Part shown: positions 33,379 to 41,842 of the stretch, piece after piece | Position numbering within the stretch: the stretch's first letter is position 1 | How the letters are laid out: every line of letters begins with the position of its first letter | Assembly (NCBI GenBank): GCA_937872925.1 | Contig: CALMUT010000068.1 | Coordinates: 1-64,000, forward strand | DNA length: 64,000 bases | Source of the DNA: an uncultured Myxococcales bacterium | GTDB taxonomy: Bacteria; Myxococcota_A; Polyangia; Polyangiales; Polyangiaceae | Direction of reading: 5' to 3' | Made by a program: the position numbers and the translations under genes | Notes under the pieces: model-generated | Databases searched by the model: none | Seen by the model: the letters and a program-made list of their open reading frames with translations, nothing else | Told to the model about the DNA's origin: nothing

Positions 33379-34130
33379 GGCGCGCAGTGACCGCCAAGAC
33401 AGCGACTATCACCGTGATCGTGCCGGCCTTGGACGAAGAGTTGCACATCGAAGCCGCCGCCGCAGAAGTCACCGAAGCGGTGTCCGCGCGCTTTTTAGAT
33501 TGGGAAATCCTTCTGTTCAACGATGGCAGCCGTGACCGAACCGGCCCATTGATGGATCAGATCGCCGCGCGCGACCCTCACGTGCGCGTGGTGCACAATG
33601 AACGTTCGCGAAACCTTGGGGGCGTTTACAAGCAGGGCCTGCAAATGGCGCGTTTTGAATACGTGCTGATGGTCCCGGGGGACAACGAAAACCCAGCGAC
33701 GGCGCTGCATGCCCCGCTTGCCGCCGTGGGGCTGGCCGACATCGTGTTGCCCTTTCCCGAGGACAACGCCGTGCGTTCCGCCTTCCGCAACACGCTTTCG
33801 GGCGCGTATACGAAGACCGTCAACCTGCTCTTCGGTTTGGAACTGCCGTACTATAACGGCACAGTGATCCACCGTACGAATCTGGTACGTAGTGTCGACA
33901 TCGGTACAGACAGTTTTGCCTATCAAGCGGAGGCGCTGGTGAAGCTTTTGTCGGCGGGCTGCAGCTTCGTTCCTGTCGGCATCACGGTTGTGCCGCGCGC
34001 GGGTCGGAAGTCTAAGGCCCTGCGATTGAAAAACCTGCTGGGCGTTGCGGCGACCTTTGCCCGGGTATTTCTAGAAGTGCGCGTGTTGCGGCGATTGCCC
34101 GATCCGATTCCCGGCCTGGAGCGCCCATGA
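33375..34130 (+). CDS. Glycosyltransferase family 2
   Basis: 251 residues, GT-A fold of the dolichol-phosphate-mannose-synthase-like subgroup. It has VIVPALDEELHIEAA at the start, LLFNDGSRDRTGPLMDQIAA, NLGGVYKQGLQMARFEYVLM and PGDNENP in place of the usual DxD. The C-terminal part includes QAEALVKLLSAGCSFVPVGI and a basic stretch. No TM helix is fused, so it acts at the cytoplasmic membrane face, perhaps loading a sugar on a polyprenyl phosphate used by the GT-C enzyme upstream (inference). It overlaps the genes on both sides. Confidence 0.93.
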   Translation: MRRAVTAKTATITVIVPALDEELHIEAAAAEVTEAVSARFLDWEILLFNDGSRDRTGPLMDQIAARDPHVRVVHNERSRNLGGVYKQGLQMARFEYVLMVPGDNENPATALHAPLAAVGLADIVLPFPEDNAVRSAFRNTLSGAYTKTVNLLFGLELPYYNGTVIHRTNLVRSVDIGTDSFAYQAEALVKLLSAGCSFVPVGITVVPRAGRKSKALRLKNLLGVAATFARVFLEVRVLRRLPDPIPGLERP

Positions 34131-35707
34131 CCTACCTGGAGAAGATCCTTTCCAGAGACGCGCTTTCCCAGGCCCTGCAGCTCGTTCGCGAGCGCGGGCA
34201 GAGCGTGGTGCAGTGCCATGGTTGCTTCGACATTCTGCACCCCGGGCACCTGCGCCACTTGACCTGGGCGCGAAGGCAAGCGGACGTCTTGGTGGTCACC
34301 GTCAGTGCCGACAGCGTGGTTCAGAAGGGGCGCAATCGCCCGTATGTGCCTGAGCGGCTGCGGGCGGAGAGCTTGGCGGCGCTCGAATTCGTCAGCTTCG
34401 TGTGTATCGACGACGGGGATTGGGCAGGGCCGGCGCTTACTTTCGTGCGGCCTGACGTCTATGTGAAGGGCAAGGAGTTCGAACAGGTCTTCGATGGACG
34501 ATTCGGTCGCGAGCGCCGCTTAGTTGAAGAGTACGGCGGGCGGGTGCTCTTCAGTTCTGGAGACGTTGTCTACTCGTCCACGCACATCATCGATAGCCAC
34601 AAACACGAACTCGAACCGGTGGAAGAACAAGTCGCCGCGTTTTGCGGACGCCATGCGATCACGGAGCAGCGCGTTCGGGAGCTTTTGGACGCTCTGGCGG
34701 AAAAGACGGTTGCCGTGGTGGGGGAAACGATCGTCGATACCTATGTGTATGCTGAGGCATTGGGCATGAGCGCCGAGGCGCCCGTTTTGGTGGTGCGCCC
34801 GCGCGACAGCGAGACCTTCATCGGGGGCGCGGCCATTGTCGCACAGCATCTGAGCGGACTCGGGGCGACGCCACACTTGCTTTCGCTGGTGGGGCGGGAC
34901 GAGGCCGCTGATCGCGTCCGCAACGACTTGGTGCAGCGGGGCATCGTTGCGGAGCTACTCGAAGACCCCGGACGCCCAACGATCGTGAAGACCCGCTACA
35001 TTTCTGAGGGCAAGAAGCTGCTCAACGTGAATGTGTTCAGCGACCACGATCTGGATCAGGTGACAGAACAGGCGCTTCTGTCGCGTCTTCAGGCCCTTGG
35101 GGACCGCATGGATGCCGTAGTCGTGACGGACTTTGGCTACGGTGTGGTCACGGACCGCGTGATTGAATGGGCGCGCGAGCTGAAACGCCGCCGCGGGGTT
35201 GCCGTGGTTGGCGATGTGCAGTGTAGCACTCAACTAGGCAACGTCCGACGCATGCGAGGTTTGAGCGTGATCGCTCCGTCCGAGCGCGAAGCTCGGCTCT
35301 CCCTCTGCGACCGCGCGAGCGGCATCGCCGACTTAGGCGCGGAACTTCTGCTGCAGGCGGAGACAGACTGCGTCTTAGTGACTTTGGGTGCTCGGGGAAT
35401 GATGCTGCTCGAGCTTGGCGAAGGCGTGGAGCGGGAGACTCTCAAAGACAAGCATCTGGCCGAGGTCAAGTCGGCCCTATCCATCGAATACTTGCCCAGC
35501 ATGGTGGCCACTCCCGTGGACCCCATGGGTGCGGGGGACGCCATGCTGGCGACCCTGGCGGCGAGCCTTGCGGCCGACGCTTCCCCCGCGTTGGCGGCAT
35601 TCGTGGCCATGGGCGCAGCCGCGGTTGCCGCCTCCCACCTTGGCAATGTCGCAGTCACCCGCGCTGAGCTCCTAGCGGTGCTCTTTCCCGCGTCGAGAGT
35701 TGCCTGA
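34127..35707 (+). CDS. HldE-like heptose-1-phosphate nucleotidyltransferase/kinase, domains in swapped order
   Basis: 526 residues. The N-terminal nucleotidyltransferase (residues about 20-160) has CHGCFDILHPGH with the HxGH motif at 38-41, then YVPERLRAESLAALEFV and VKGKEFEQV. The C-terminal PfkB-type kinase (about 190-520) has VGETIVDTYVYAEALGMS, GGAAIVAQHLSGLGATPHLL, and the ATP/catalytic-base motif DPMGAGDAM near 464-472. E. coli HldE has the kinase first, so the fusion is reversed. It would phosphorylate a heptose 7-phosphate at C1 and later nucleotidylate the heptose 1-phosphate. TGATG overlap with the next gene. Confidence 0.9.
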   Translation: MTYLEKILSRDALSQALQLVRERGQSVVQCHGCFDILHPGHLRHLTWARRQADVLVVTVSADSVVQKGRNRPYVPERLRAESLAALEFVSFVCIDDGDWAGPALTFVRPDVYVKGKEFEQVFDGRFGRERRLVEEYGGRVLFSSGDVVYSSTHIIDSHKHELEPVEEQVAAFCGRHAITEQRVRELLDALAEKTVAVVGETIVDTYVYAEALGMSAEAPVLVVRPRDSETFIGGAAIVAQHLSGLGATPHLLSLVGRDEAADRVRNDLVQRGIVAELLEDPGRPTIVKTRYISEGKKLLNVNVFSDHDLDQVTEQALLSRLQALGDRMDAVVVTDFGYGVVTDRVIEWARELKRRRGVAVVGDVQCSTQLGNVRRMRGLSVIAPSEREARLSLCDRASGIADLGAELLLQAETDCVLVTLGARGMMLLELGEGVERETLKDKHLAEVKSALSIEYLPSMVATPVDPMGAGDAMLATLAASLAADASPALAAFVAMGAAAVAASHLGNVAVTRAELLAVLFPASRVA

Positions 35708-36669
35708 TGCCGCACCCGATTTTCGATCGCAGTCGCCTTCTGCTTCGGCCGCTCGCAGAGCGCCGACATGATTTCTCTGTCGAGCAGGTGCTTTCGTTAT
35801 CCGAGTCCACGGACTTCGACGCGCCGCCTCTCGCGCGGATCGCCGAGCGTATCGTCACCGCTCGGCGTCGCAAGCGGCCGGTGATCTTGCTGCTTGGCGC
35901 ACACGTGCTGCGCTCAGGCGTTCAGCGATTCTTGATCGACTGGATGCACCGCGGCCTGTTGACCCATGTCGGAATGAATGGCGGCGCCGCGATCCACGAC
36001 TATGAGCTGGCCTTGACGGGCGGCACGACGGAGAGCGTTGCCGTCTACATCAGAGACGGGCAGTTCGGCTTCTGGACGGAAACGGGGCGCGTGAACGCCG
36101 CCGCGCGTGACGCCGTCGAGCGTGGCGTTGGATTCGGCGAGGCCTTGGGCGCGGAGATCGGCGCCGGGCGTTGCCCTCAGTCGGACCTTTCCGTGCTGTG
36201 GCAAGCCCATCGCCTTGGGATCCCCGCAACCGTGCACGTCGGAATTGGCTACGACATCGTGCACCAACACCCCAGCGCGAACGGCGCCGCCATTGGCGAG
36301 GCTAGCTATCATGACTTCTTGATCTTGGCGCACAGCGTTTCGTGTCTCGAGGGCGGGGTCGTGCTTTCCTTCGGGAGTGCCGTGATGGCGCCGGAGGTGT
36401 TTCTCAAGGCCCTGTCCATGGCGCGCAACGTGGCCCGCCAGGACGGCAGCCGCATCGCCGACTTCACCTGCGCGGTATTCGACCTGCTGGACTTGGGCTC
36501 GGACTTCTCGAAGGAGCCCGAAAAGTCTGATACGCGCTACTATTTCCGTCCCTTCAAGACCCTTCTGGTGCGCACGGTCGCGGACGGAGGAGAGAGTCAC
36601 TACGTGCGGGGCCCGCATCACGACACCGTTCGCGCACTGCATCGACATCTCGCGAGCGTGGCACCATGA
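35707..36669 (+). CDS. Uncharacterised glycan-cluster enzyme, deoxyhypusine-synthase-like pattern
   Basis: 320 residues, soluble. RPVILLLGAHVLRSGVQRFL, the motif MNGGAAIHDYELALTGGTTE, TVHVGIGYDIVHQHPSANGA and SYHDFLILAHSVSCLEGGVV look like a Rossmann-type NAD or nucleotide-binding enzyme. The order of Gly-rich loops and the HD-E-AL-x-G-x-T segment loosely recall the deoxyhypusine synthase fold, but the catalytic Lys region is not evident, so this is a weak comparison. It sits between the kinase/nucleotidyltransferase and the isomerase, which suggests a sugar-modifying role. Start ATG at 35707. Confidence 0.75.
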   Translation: MPHPIFDRSRLLLRPLAERRHDFSVEQVLSLSESTDFDAPPLARIAERIVTARRRKRPVILLLGAHVLRSGVQRFLIDWMHRGLLTHVGMNGGAAIHDYELALTGGTTESVAVYIRDGQFGFWTETGRVNAAARDAVERGVGFGEALGAEIGAGRCPQSDLSVLWQAHRLGIPATVHVGIGYDIVHQHPSANGAAIGEASYHDFLILAHSVSCLEGGVVLSFGSAVMAPEVFLKALSMARNVARQDGSRIADFTCAVFDLLDLGSDFSKEPEKSDTRYYFRPFKTLLVRTVADGGESHYVRGPHHDTVRALHRHLASVAP

Positions 36670-37247
36670 CCGCCGCGTCCAAGTACGTGGCCCGCGTGCA
36701 TGAACTGCTGGCCTCGGCGGCGGTTACAGACGGCGATGGCGGGGTTCTGAGCCTCGACGTTGGCTGCGAGCGCGTGGTCGAGCAGTTGCTTCGGGTCCGC
36801 CAGGGGCAAAGTACCGTTTTCGTGATTGGTAACGGTGGCAGCAGCGCTATCGCCGCGCACATGCAGAGCGACCTGGTCAAGAACGTTTGCGTGCGAGCAC
36901 AGGCGTTCCACGACGTTCCGCTTTTGACCGCGATCACGAATGACGACGGCTACGCTCGCGCATTCTCGGATCCGCTGGCGCTATGGGTCGCAGCGGGAGA
37001 CCTCTTGGTCGCGGTGAGTTCATCGGGTCGATCTGAAAGCATCCTGCGCGCCGTTGACGTTGCCCTCGGCGCCGGGGCCGGCGTGTGTACCCTAAGCGGA
37101 TTCGACTCAGACAATCCGCTGCGACGCCTAGGCGCCATCAACTTCCACGTGGACTCTCATGCGTACGGGCTGGTCGAAAGCGCGCATACGGTGCTGACCC
37201 ATCTCCTGACCGACGCGGCGGCTGCACGCGTTTCGCGCGACGGATGA
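36666..37247 (+). CDS. SIS-domain sedoheptulose-7-phosphate isomerase (GmhA-like)
   Basis: 193 residues. SIS fold with VFVIGNGGSSAIAAHMQSDL at about 51-70 (GNGGSxAxAxH is the GmhA signature), LLTAITNDDGYARAFSDPLA and the phosphate-binding VAVSSSGRSESILRAVDVAL. GmhA converts sedoheptulose 7-phosphate into D-glycero-D-manno-heptose 7-phosphate, the first step of heptose activation. The gene overlaps both neighbours by four bases. The late HVDSHAYGLVESAHTVLTHL matches the C-terminal helix of the family. Confidence 0.92.
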   Translation: MTAASKYVARVHELLASAAVTDGDGGVLSLDVGCERVVEQLLRVRQGQSTVFVIGNGGSSAIAAHMQSDLVKNVCVRAQAFHDVPLLTAITNDDGYARAFSDPLALWVAAGDLLVAVSSSGRSESILRAVDVALGAGAGVCTLSGFDSDNPLRRLGAINFHVDSHAYGLVESAHTVLTHLLTDAAAARVSRDG

Positions 37248-37795
37248 TGAAGCCGGGTCCCTTGGTGCACAGACCCGGGAGTGCGCGCAGCTTTGCGAGC
37301 GGCACGCCGAGGTGCGCGGCCTTCTTGGACCGTGACGGCACGTTGGTCCGCGACGTCCACTACCTTACGGATGTGGCCGAGCTTGAATTGCTTCCCGGCG
37401 CCGCTGACGCCGTGCGCCTGCTCTCTGAGACTCGCCTGGTGATCGTCGTGACAAACCAGTCCGCCCTGGCGCGGGGCATGCTTTCCGAGGCGGGCCTGGA
37501 GCTGCTGCATAGGACTCTCTTCCAGCGCCTGGCGGCGTTTGGAGCGCCTCTGGACGCCATTTATACCTGTCCGCATCTCGGGGACGGGCCGGCGGGGGCA
37601 TGCGAATGCCGCAAGCCGAAACCAGGTCTGCTACTACGGGCAGCCGTGGACTTTGACTTGCGTCTGGAAGATTGCGTGCTGTTCGGAGATTCCGAGCGTG
37701 ATCTCGTAGCGGCCGCTGCCGCTAGAGTACGTGGGTTTGCTGTAGAAAAGAATCGGTCCGGAGGACTGTTGGAAGGAATTCGATGCCTGAGCTAA
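37244..37795 (+). CDS. Heptose-1,7-bisphosphate 7-phosphatase (GmhB-like, HAD family)
   Basis: 183 residues. HAD motif I is FLDRDGTLVRD (Asp29, Asp31), motif II VVTNQSALARG, motif III region CECRKPKPGLL and motif IV FGDSERDLVAA. The Cys/His cluster CPHLGDGPAGACEC is the structural zinc site typical of GmhB and histidinol-phosphate phosphatases. It would remove the 7-phosphate so that the nucleotidyltransferase domain of the HldE-like protein can act. ATG at 37244 overlaps the isomerase stop; its own stop lies 13 bp inside the epimerase gene. Confidence 0.92.
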   Translation: MMKPGPLVHRPGSARSFASGTPRCAAFLDRDGTLVRDVHYLTDVAELELLPGAADAVRLLSETRLVIVVTNQSALARGMLSEAGLELLHRTLFQRLAAFGAPLDAIYTCPHLGDGPAGACECRKPKPGLLLRAAVDFDLRLEDCVLFGDSERDLVAAAAARVRGFAVEKNRSGGLLEGIRCLS

Positions 37796-38805
37796 ACCGT
37801 ATTCTGGTCACCGGGGGCGGCGGCTATGTGGGAGCGCGGCTGGTGCCTCGCCTTTTGGAGCGCGGCTACCTGGTGCGGGTGCTGGATACGTTCTGGTTCG
37901 GTCGTGACGCGCTTGCAGAAGTGGAGGGTCACGCCAGCCTCGACATCATTGAAGGCGACATTCGAGACGGCAGGAGCGTGGACCGCGCTTTGGCAGATGT
38001 CGACGGAGTGATTCATCTTGCGTGCATTTCCAACGACCCATCCTTCGACTTGGACCCCGAGCTAGGTCGCAGCATCAACTTCGACGCATTCAAGCCCTTG
38101 GTGGATGCCGCTGTGACGGCTGGCGTCCAGCGCTTCATCTATGCTTCTTCTTCCAGCGTATACGGGGTGAGCGAGGAGCCGGATGTGAAGGAAGATCATC
38201 CACTGAATCCGTTGACGGACTACAGCAAGTACAAAGCAGCTTGCGAGCCTGTGTTGCTCGGCCGGGCGTCCGAGGAGTTCTGTCCCATCGTGATCCGACC
38301 TGCGACGCTGTGTGGGTACTCCCCGCGCCAGCGTATGGACCTGACCGTGAATATCTTGACGAATCACGCGGTGAATCGCGGCAAGATCACCGTGCTGGGG
38401 GGCGAGCAGAAGCGCCCGAATCTGCACATCGAAGACATGGTGGACTTGTATTTGTTGCTACTGACTTTGAAGACCGAACGCGTGCGCGGTCGCGTCTACA
38501 ACGCAGGCTACGAGAATCACACCGTGGCCGAGCTTGCACAGCAGGTACAAGGGGTCGTCGACAGCTTGGCGCCCACCCCGGTGACCGTCGAGACGACCAA
38601 ATCCGACGACGAACGCTCGTATCATATTTCTTCGGAGCGGATCCGTCGTGAGCTGAAATTCGAGCCGAAGCGCAGCATCGAGCGCGCCGTGCACGACGTG
38701 ATCGCCGCGTTTGCTGCGGGTCGCCTTCAGGACTCCATGGACGACGACCGCTACTATAATGTGCGGCGGATGAAGCGCGTCTTCTTGGAAGCAAAAGAGG
38801 CATGA
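37783..38805 (+). CDS. NAD-dependent sugar epimerase/dehydratase
   Basis: 340 residues, extended short-chain dehydrogenase. NAD motif VTGGGGYVGARLVPRLLERG (GxxGxxG at 13-19), EGDIRDG, YASSSSVYG with the catalytic Ser/Thr position, and YSKYK giving Tyr147 and Lys151. It is not a clear HldD (the family-specific C-terminus is absent) and is nearer to general UDP-glucose-4-epimerase or dehydratase types. In this cluster it may epimerise or oxidise the nucleotide-heptose (inference). Confidence 0.9.
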   Translation: MPELNRILVTGGGGYVGARLVPRLLERGYLVRVLDTFWFGRDALAEVEGHASLDIIEGDIRDGRSVDRALADVDGVIHLACISNDPSFDLDPELGRSINFDAFKPLVDAAVTAGVQRFIYASSSSVYGVSEEPDVKEDHPLNPLTDYSKYKAACEPVLLGRASEEFCPIVIRPATLCGYSPRQRMDLTVNILTNHAVNRGKITVLGGEQKRPNLHIEDMVDLYLLLLTLKTERVRGRVYNAGYENHTVAELAQQVQGVVDSLAPTPVTVETTKSDDERSYHISSERIRRELKFEPKRSIERAVHDVIAAFAAGRLQDSMDDDRYYNVRRMKRVFLEAKEA

Positions 38806-39800
38806 ACACACCCGACGATGCGCGACTACTGCGGGACCTCCTGCTCATACGCATCGTCGAAGAGGAAATCGCGAAGCGCTATCCCGAACAGGAAATGCGC
38901 TGCCCGACCCATTTGTGCATCGGGCAAGAAGCCACCGCGGTGGGCGTGTGTCGCGCGCTACAGGAAACCGACGTCGTATTCTCCGGCCACCGATCCCACG
39001 GCCACTACCTGGCCAAGGGCGGCGATTTGACGCGGATGATCGCCGAGATCTACGGTCGCGTATCGGGCTGTTCCCGCGGAAAAGGCGGCAGCATGCATCT
39101 GATCGACCCGTCCGTCGGTTTTCTCGGCGCCGTGCCCATCGTGTCGAGCACGATCCCAATGGCGGTGGGCGCCGCCTTTGGGTTTGCGTTGCGCGGCGAG
39201 TCTCGCGTGGCGGCCGTGTTCTTTGGGGACGCGGCTGTAGAGGAGGGCGTGTTCCACGAGAGCCTCGCATTTGCGATGTTGGAACGCCTTGCAGTGATCT
39301 TTGTCTGCGAGAATAACCTGTATTCGGTGCAAACGCCCCTGAGCGCGCGACAACCGTCGAGCCGCAGCCTTTGCGACTTAGCGCGAGGGCACGGCATGAC
39401 GGCTGAACACGCCGACGGCAACGACGTCTTTGCGGTGCGCTCGGTTGCGCGGGCCGCGGTGGAGCGGGCGAGGCAAGGGGGCGGGCCGACGTTTCTGGAG
39501 TTGCCGACTTACCGTTGGCTCGAACACGTTGGCCCCGACGAAGACGGAGCGCTTGGTTATCGAAGCGCCGAAGAAATCAACGCATGGAAGGAGCGTTGCC
39601 CAGTCGCCCACGCCCAAAAAGTGCTGCTTGAGCGCGAAGTGGTCGACGCTGCGGGCATTGGCGCTCTGCGTCAGAACATAGAAGACCAAGTGCAGCAGGC
39701 GTTTGCCGCTGCCAAATCAGCGCCGGTGCCGGACGCTGCGGAGCTTTTGACGCACGTATTCACCGGGGGTCGGACGCCCATCGATCGGGAGAGCCTGTGA
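38802..39800 (+). CDS. Thiamine-diphosphate E1 dehydrogenase, alpha subunit-like
   Basis: 332 residues, full length for PDH/BCKDH E1-alpha. It contains CPTHLCIGQEATAVG, FSGHRSHGHYLAKGGD, GCSRGKGGSMHLID, and the ThDP motif starting at FFGDAAVEEG (about residue 142) and ending at CENNLYS (about 171). The usual GDG triplet reads GDA here. The phosphorylation-loop region YRWLEHVGPDED follows the family. No E2 or E3 gene is present in this window. Coupled to the beta subunit by a GTGA overlap. See the finding on a two-carbon branch. Confidence 0.92.
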   Translation: MNTPDDARLLRDLLLIRIVEEEIAKRYPEQEMRCPTHLCIGQEATAVGVCRALQETDVVFSGHRSHGHYLAKGGDLTRMIAEIYGRVSGCSRGKGGSMHLIDPSVGFLGAVPIVSSTIPMAVGAAFGFALRGESRVAAVFFGDAAVEEGVFHESLAFAMLERLAVIFVCENNLYSVQTPLSARQPSSRSLCDLARGHGMTAEHADGNDVFAVRSVARAAVERARQGGGPTFLELPTYRWLEHVGPDEDGALGYRSAEEINAWKERCPVAHAQKVLLEREVVDAAGIGALRQNIEDQVQQAFAAAKSAPVPDAAELLTHVFTGGRTPIDRESL

Positions 39801-40846
39801 CCCGCGAGCTCAGCTTCGCCCAGGCCCTATGCGAAGCGACGGACTTGTGTCTGAGCCGCGATCCCAGCGTGTACGTGATGGGACTCGGTGTGCCCGACGT
39901 CAAAGGTCTGTTCGGGAGCACCGCGGGGCTAGTGAAGAAACACGGGCCGCGCCGGGTGCGAGACATGCCCACCGCGGAAAACGGAATGACCGGCGTTGCT
40001 CTCGGGTCGGCACTCGTGGGCATGCGGCCGATCTTGACGCACCAGCGGGTGGATTTTGCGCTGCTCGCCATGGAACAGATCGTGAACCAAGCAGCCAAAT
40101 GGCACTACATGTTTGGTGGCAACGCGCGGGCGCCCATGGTGATGCGTCTGATTGTGGGCCGGGGCTGGGGGCAGGGACCCCAGCACGCGCAGAGCCTGCA
40201 GGCTTGGTTCGCGCACGTTCCCGGATTGCGTGTGGCGATGCCCACCACCGCCTACGACGCAAAGGGCATGCTGATCTCCGCCGTCGAGGACGATGGCCCG
40301 GTGGTCTTGATTGAGCATCGCTGGCTCTACAATCTGCGCAGCGAGGTGCCCGAAGAAATCTATCGGGTGCCGCTGGATCGCGCGCGTGTCGCGCGCGTGG
40401 GCGGCGACGTGACGGTTGCGGCGACGAGCTACATGACGGTCGAGGCCCTGCGCGCGGCGCAGCAGCTTTCCAGGCGTGGGATCGAGATCGAAGTCGTTGA
40501 CCTGCGCAGCATCAATCCTTTGGACATCGACGCGCTGCTGGCTTCGGTGACGAAGACGGGACGGTTGGTCGTCGCAGACACCGGAACGACGAGCTTCGGG
40601 GTGGGGGCCGAGGTGGTCGCGCGTGTCAGCGAGGAAGCATTTTCAGAACTGAACGCTCCGCCACGGCGCGTCGCGTCGCCGGATGCACCGTCACCGAGCG
40701 CCCCCAGCTTGTCGATCGAATATTTCCCGCGCGCCCTCGAGATTGAATGCGCCGTGCACGCATGCCTCGGACTGCCACCGCCCCTCGCGGAGCCGTGCGC
40801 ACACCCCCTGGATATTCCGGATCCCGATTTCGTAGGACCGTTTTAG
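39797..40846 (+). CDS. Thiamine-diphosphate E1 dehydrogenase, beta subunit-like (transketolase fold)
   Basis: 349 residues from a GTG that overlaps the alpha-subunit stop. It has the pyrimidine-binding domain MPTAENGMTGVALGSALVGM with its conserved Glu, RPILTHQRVDFALLAMEQIV, NQAAKWHYMFGG and GRGWGQGPQHAQSLQAWFAH. The transketolase C-terminal domain contains VTVAATSYMTVEALRAAQQL and VDLRSINPLDIDALLASVTK. It forms the alpha2beta2 E1 with its neighbour and decarboxylates a 2-oxo acid. It is the last gene of the run; its C-terminus is Pro-rich. Confidence 0.93.
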   Translation: MTRELSFAQALCEATDLCLSRDPSVYVMGLGVPDVKGLFGSTAGLVKKHGPRRVRDMPTAENGMTGVALGSALVGMRPILTHQRVDFALLAMEQIVNQAAKWHYMFGGNARAPMVMRLIVGRGWGQGPQHAQSLQAWFAHVPGLRVAMPTTAYDAKGMLISAVEDDGPVVLIEHRWLYNLRSEVPEEIYRVPLDRARVARVGGDVTVAATSYMTVEALRAAQQLSRRGIEIEVVDLRSINPLDIDALLASVTKTGRLVVADTGTTSFGVGAEVVARVSEEAFSELNAPPRRVASPDAPSPSAPSLSIEYFPRALEIECAVHACLGLPPPLAEPCAHPLDIPDPDFVGPF

Positions 40847-40889
40847 TAGCGTGCGGTGACTGCGCTCTGGCTGGCCGGTGAAAGCGAGT

Positions 40890-40895
40890 TATAGT
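40890..40895 (+). promoter_or_regulatory. Possible -10 element
   Basis: TATAGT lies 10 bases upstream of the CAP-lipoprotein ATG. The -35 region (ctggct) is weak, and the implied leader is only a few bases long. Low confidence. Confidence 0.2.
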
Positions 40896-40905
40896 CAGCG
40901 CAATC

Positions 40906-41838
40906 ATGCGCATGGCTTGTTTGTTCGTTGGGCTCTCCGCTGCGGCGCTTGGCTGTTCGTCATCCGGGGGCGGTGGCGGAGGCGGCCCGCTTGGCCCTGA
41001 GCCTTTCCCCAAGCCTGCCGCCGCCCATGTGCATGGCGATCCGACGCCATTGGAGCAAGAGTCGCTGGAATTGCTGCAACGCGCTCGGGCCAACCCCGGC
41101 GCGGAGGGCACGTGGCTGGCGCAGCTGCCCGCGGCGCAAGGCGCGATCAAACAGTACGCCGTAGACACCGCCCAAATGGTTCAGGAGTTCACGACGTACC
41201 CCCCGGTCCCGCCCCTTGCCTTCAACGAGAAGCTCATCGCCGCGGCGCGTGGGCATTCTCTCGACATGGCGACGGTCGGCTTCCAAGGGCACGATGGTTC
41301 GAACGGTAGTTCGGCCAAAGACCGCGTGCAGGCCGCGGGCTATGCCGACAGCTATGCCGGAGAAAACGTGTACGCGAGCGCGAAGTCGCCGGAACACTGC
41401 CATGCGGCGTTCCTGATCGATTGGGGCGTGAGTACCCTTGGGCATCGCATCAACGCGCTGGATCTCAAATACGCCAAACGTGAGATCGGGATCGGAACCA
41501 TCGCAGAGAACATCCATGCGGATTACGGTCCGTTGGTCATGACCAACGACTTTGGCTACGGAGACAAGAAGCGCAGCTTCGTGACGGGCGTCGTGTATCA
41601 GGACGCGGACGGCGACCAGGAGTACGACGCCGGCGAAGGGCTTGCCGGATACGATGTGGTGGCGGAGAGCGCTGAATTCTTCGCAACCACGGGCCAAAGC
41701 GGCGGGTACGCGGTGCCCTTCGCCATCAACACCGGGCCCATGGTGGTGCAGCTGCAGCTGCAAGGCCGCGTGGTGCAGGAAGTGACCACCGCAATCGGCC
41801 CGGACAACGTAAAACTCGATTTTGCCCTGGCGCCCTGA
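40906..41838 (+). CDS. CAP/SCP-domain lipoprotein
   Basis: 310 residues. Lipobox AALGC (Cys17), then a Gly-rich linker. The CAP domain (about 50-215) starts at LEQESLELLQRARANPGAEG. It has PPLAFNEKLIAAARGHSLDM, GYADSYAGENVYASAKSPEH and HRINALDLKYAKREIGIGTI, the usual bacterial YkwD-like order. The C-terminal 90 residues are beta-rich, with VVYQDADGDQEYDAGEGLAG, a Ca-binding-like Asp stretch of the carboxypeptidase-regulatory/SdrD-B type. It is exported; function unknown. Confidence 0.88.
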   Translation: MRMACLFVGLSAAALGCSSSGGGGGGGPLGPEPFPKPAAAHVHGDPTPLEQESLELLQRARANPGAEGTWLAQLPAAQGAIKQYAVDTAQMVQEFTTYPPVPPLAFNEKLIAAARGHSLDMATVGFQGHDGSNGSSAKDRVQAAGYADSYAGENVYASAKSPEHCHAAFLIDWGVSTLGHRINALDLKYAKREIGIGTIAENIHADYGPLVMTNDFGYGDKKRSFVTGVVYQDADGDQEYDAGEGLAGYDVVAESAEFFATTGQSGGYAVPFAINTGPMVVQLQLQGRVVQEVTTAIGPDNVKLDFALAP

Positions 41839-41842
41839 CGCC

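Noticed and set aside
37783-38805. HldD (ADP-heptose epimerase)
   Set aside because: Has the SDR core, but I do not see the HldD-specific C-terminal motifs; left as a general sugar epimerase/dehydratase.
38802-40846. Complete pyruvate or branched-chain dehydrogenase complex
   Set aside because: Only E1 alpha and beta are present; no lipoyl E2 or E3 gene is nearby, and the neighbours are sugar genes.
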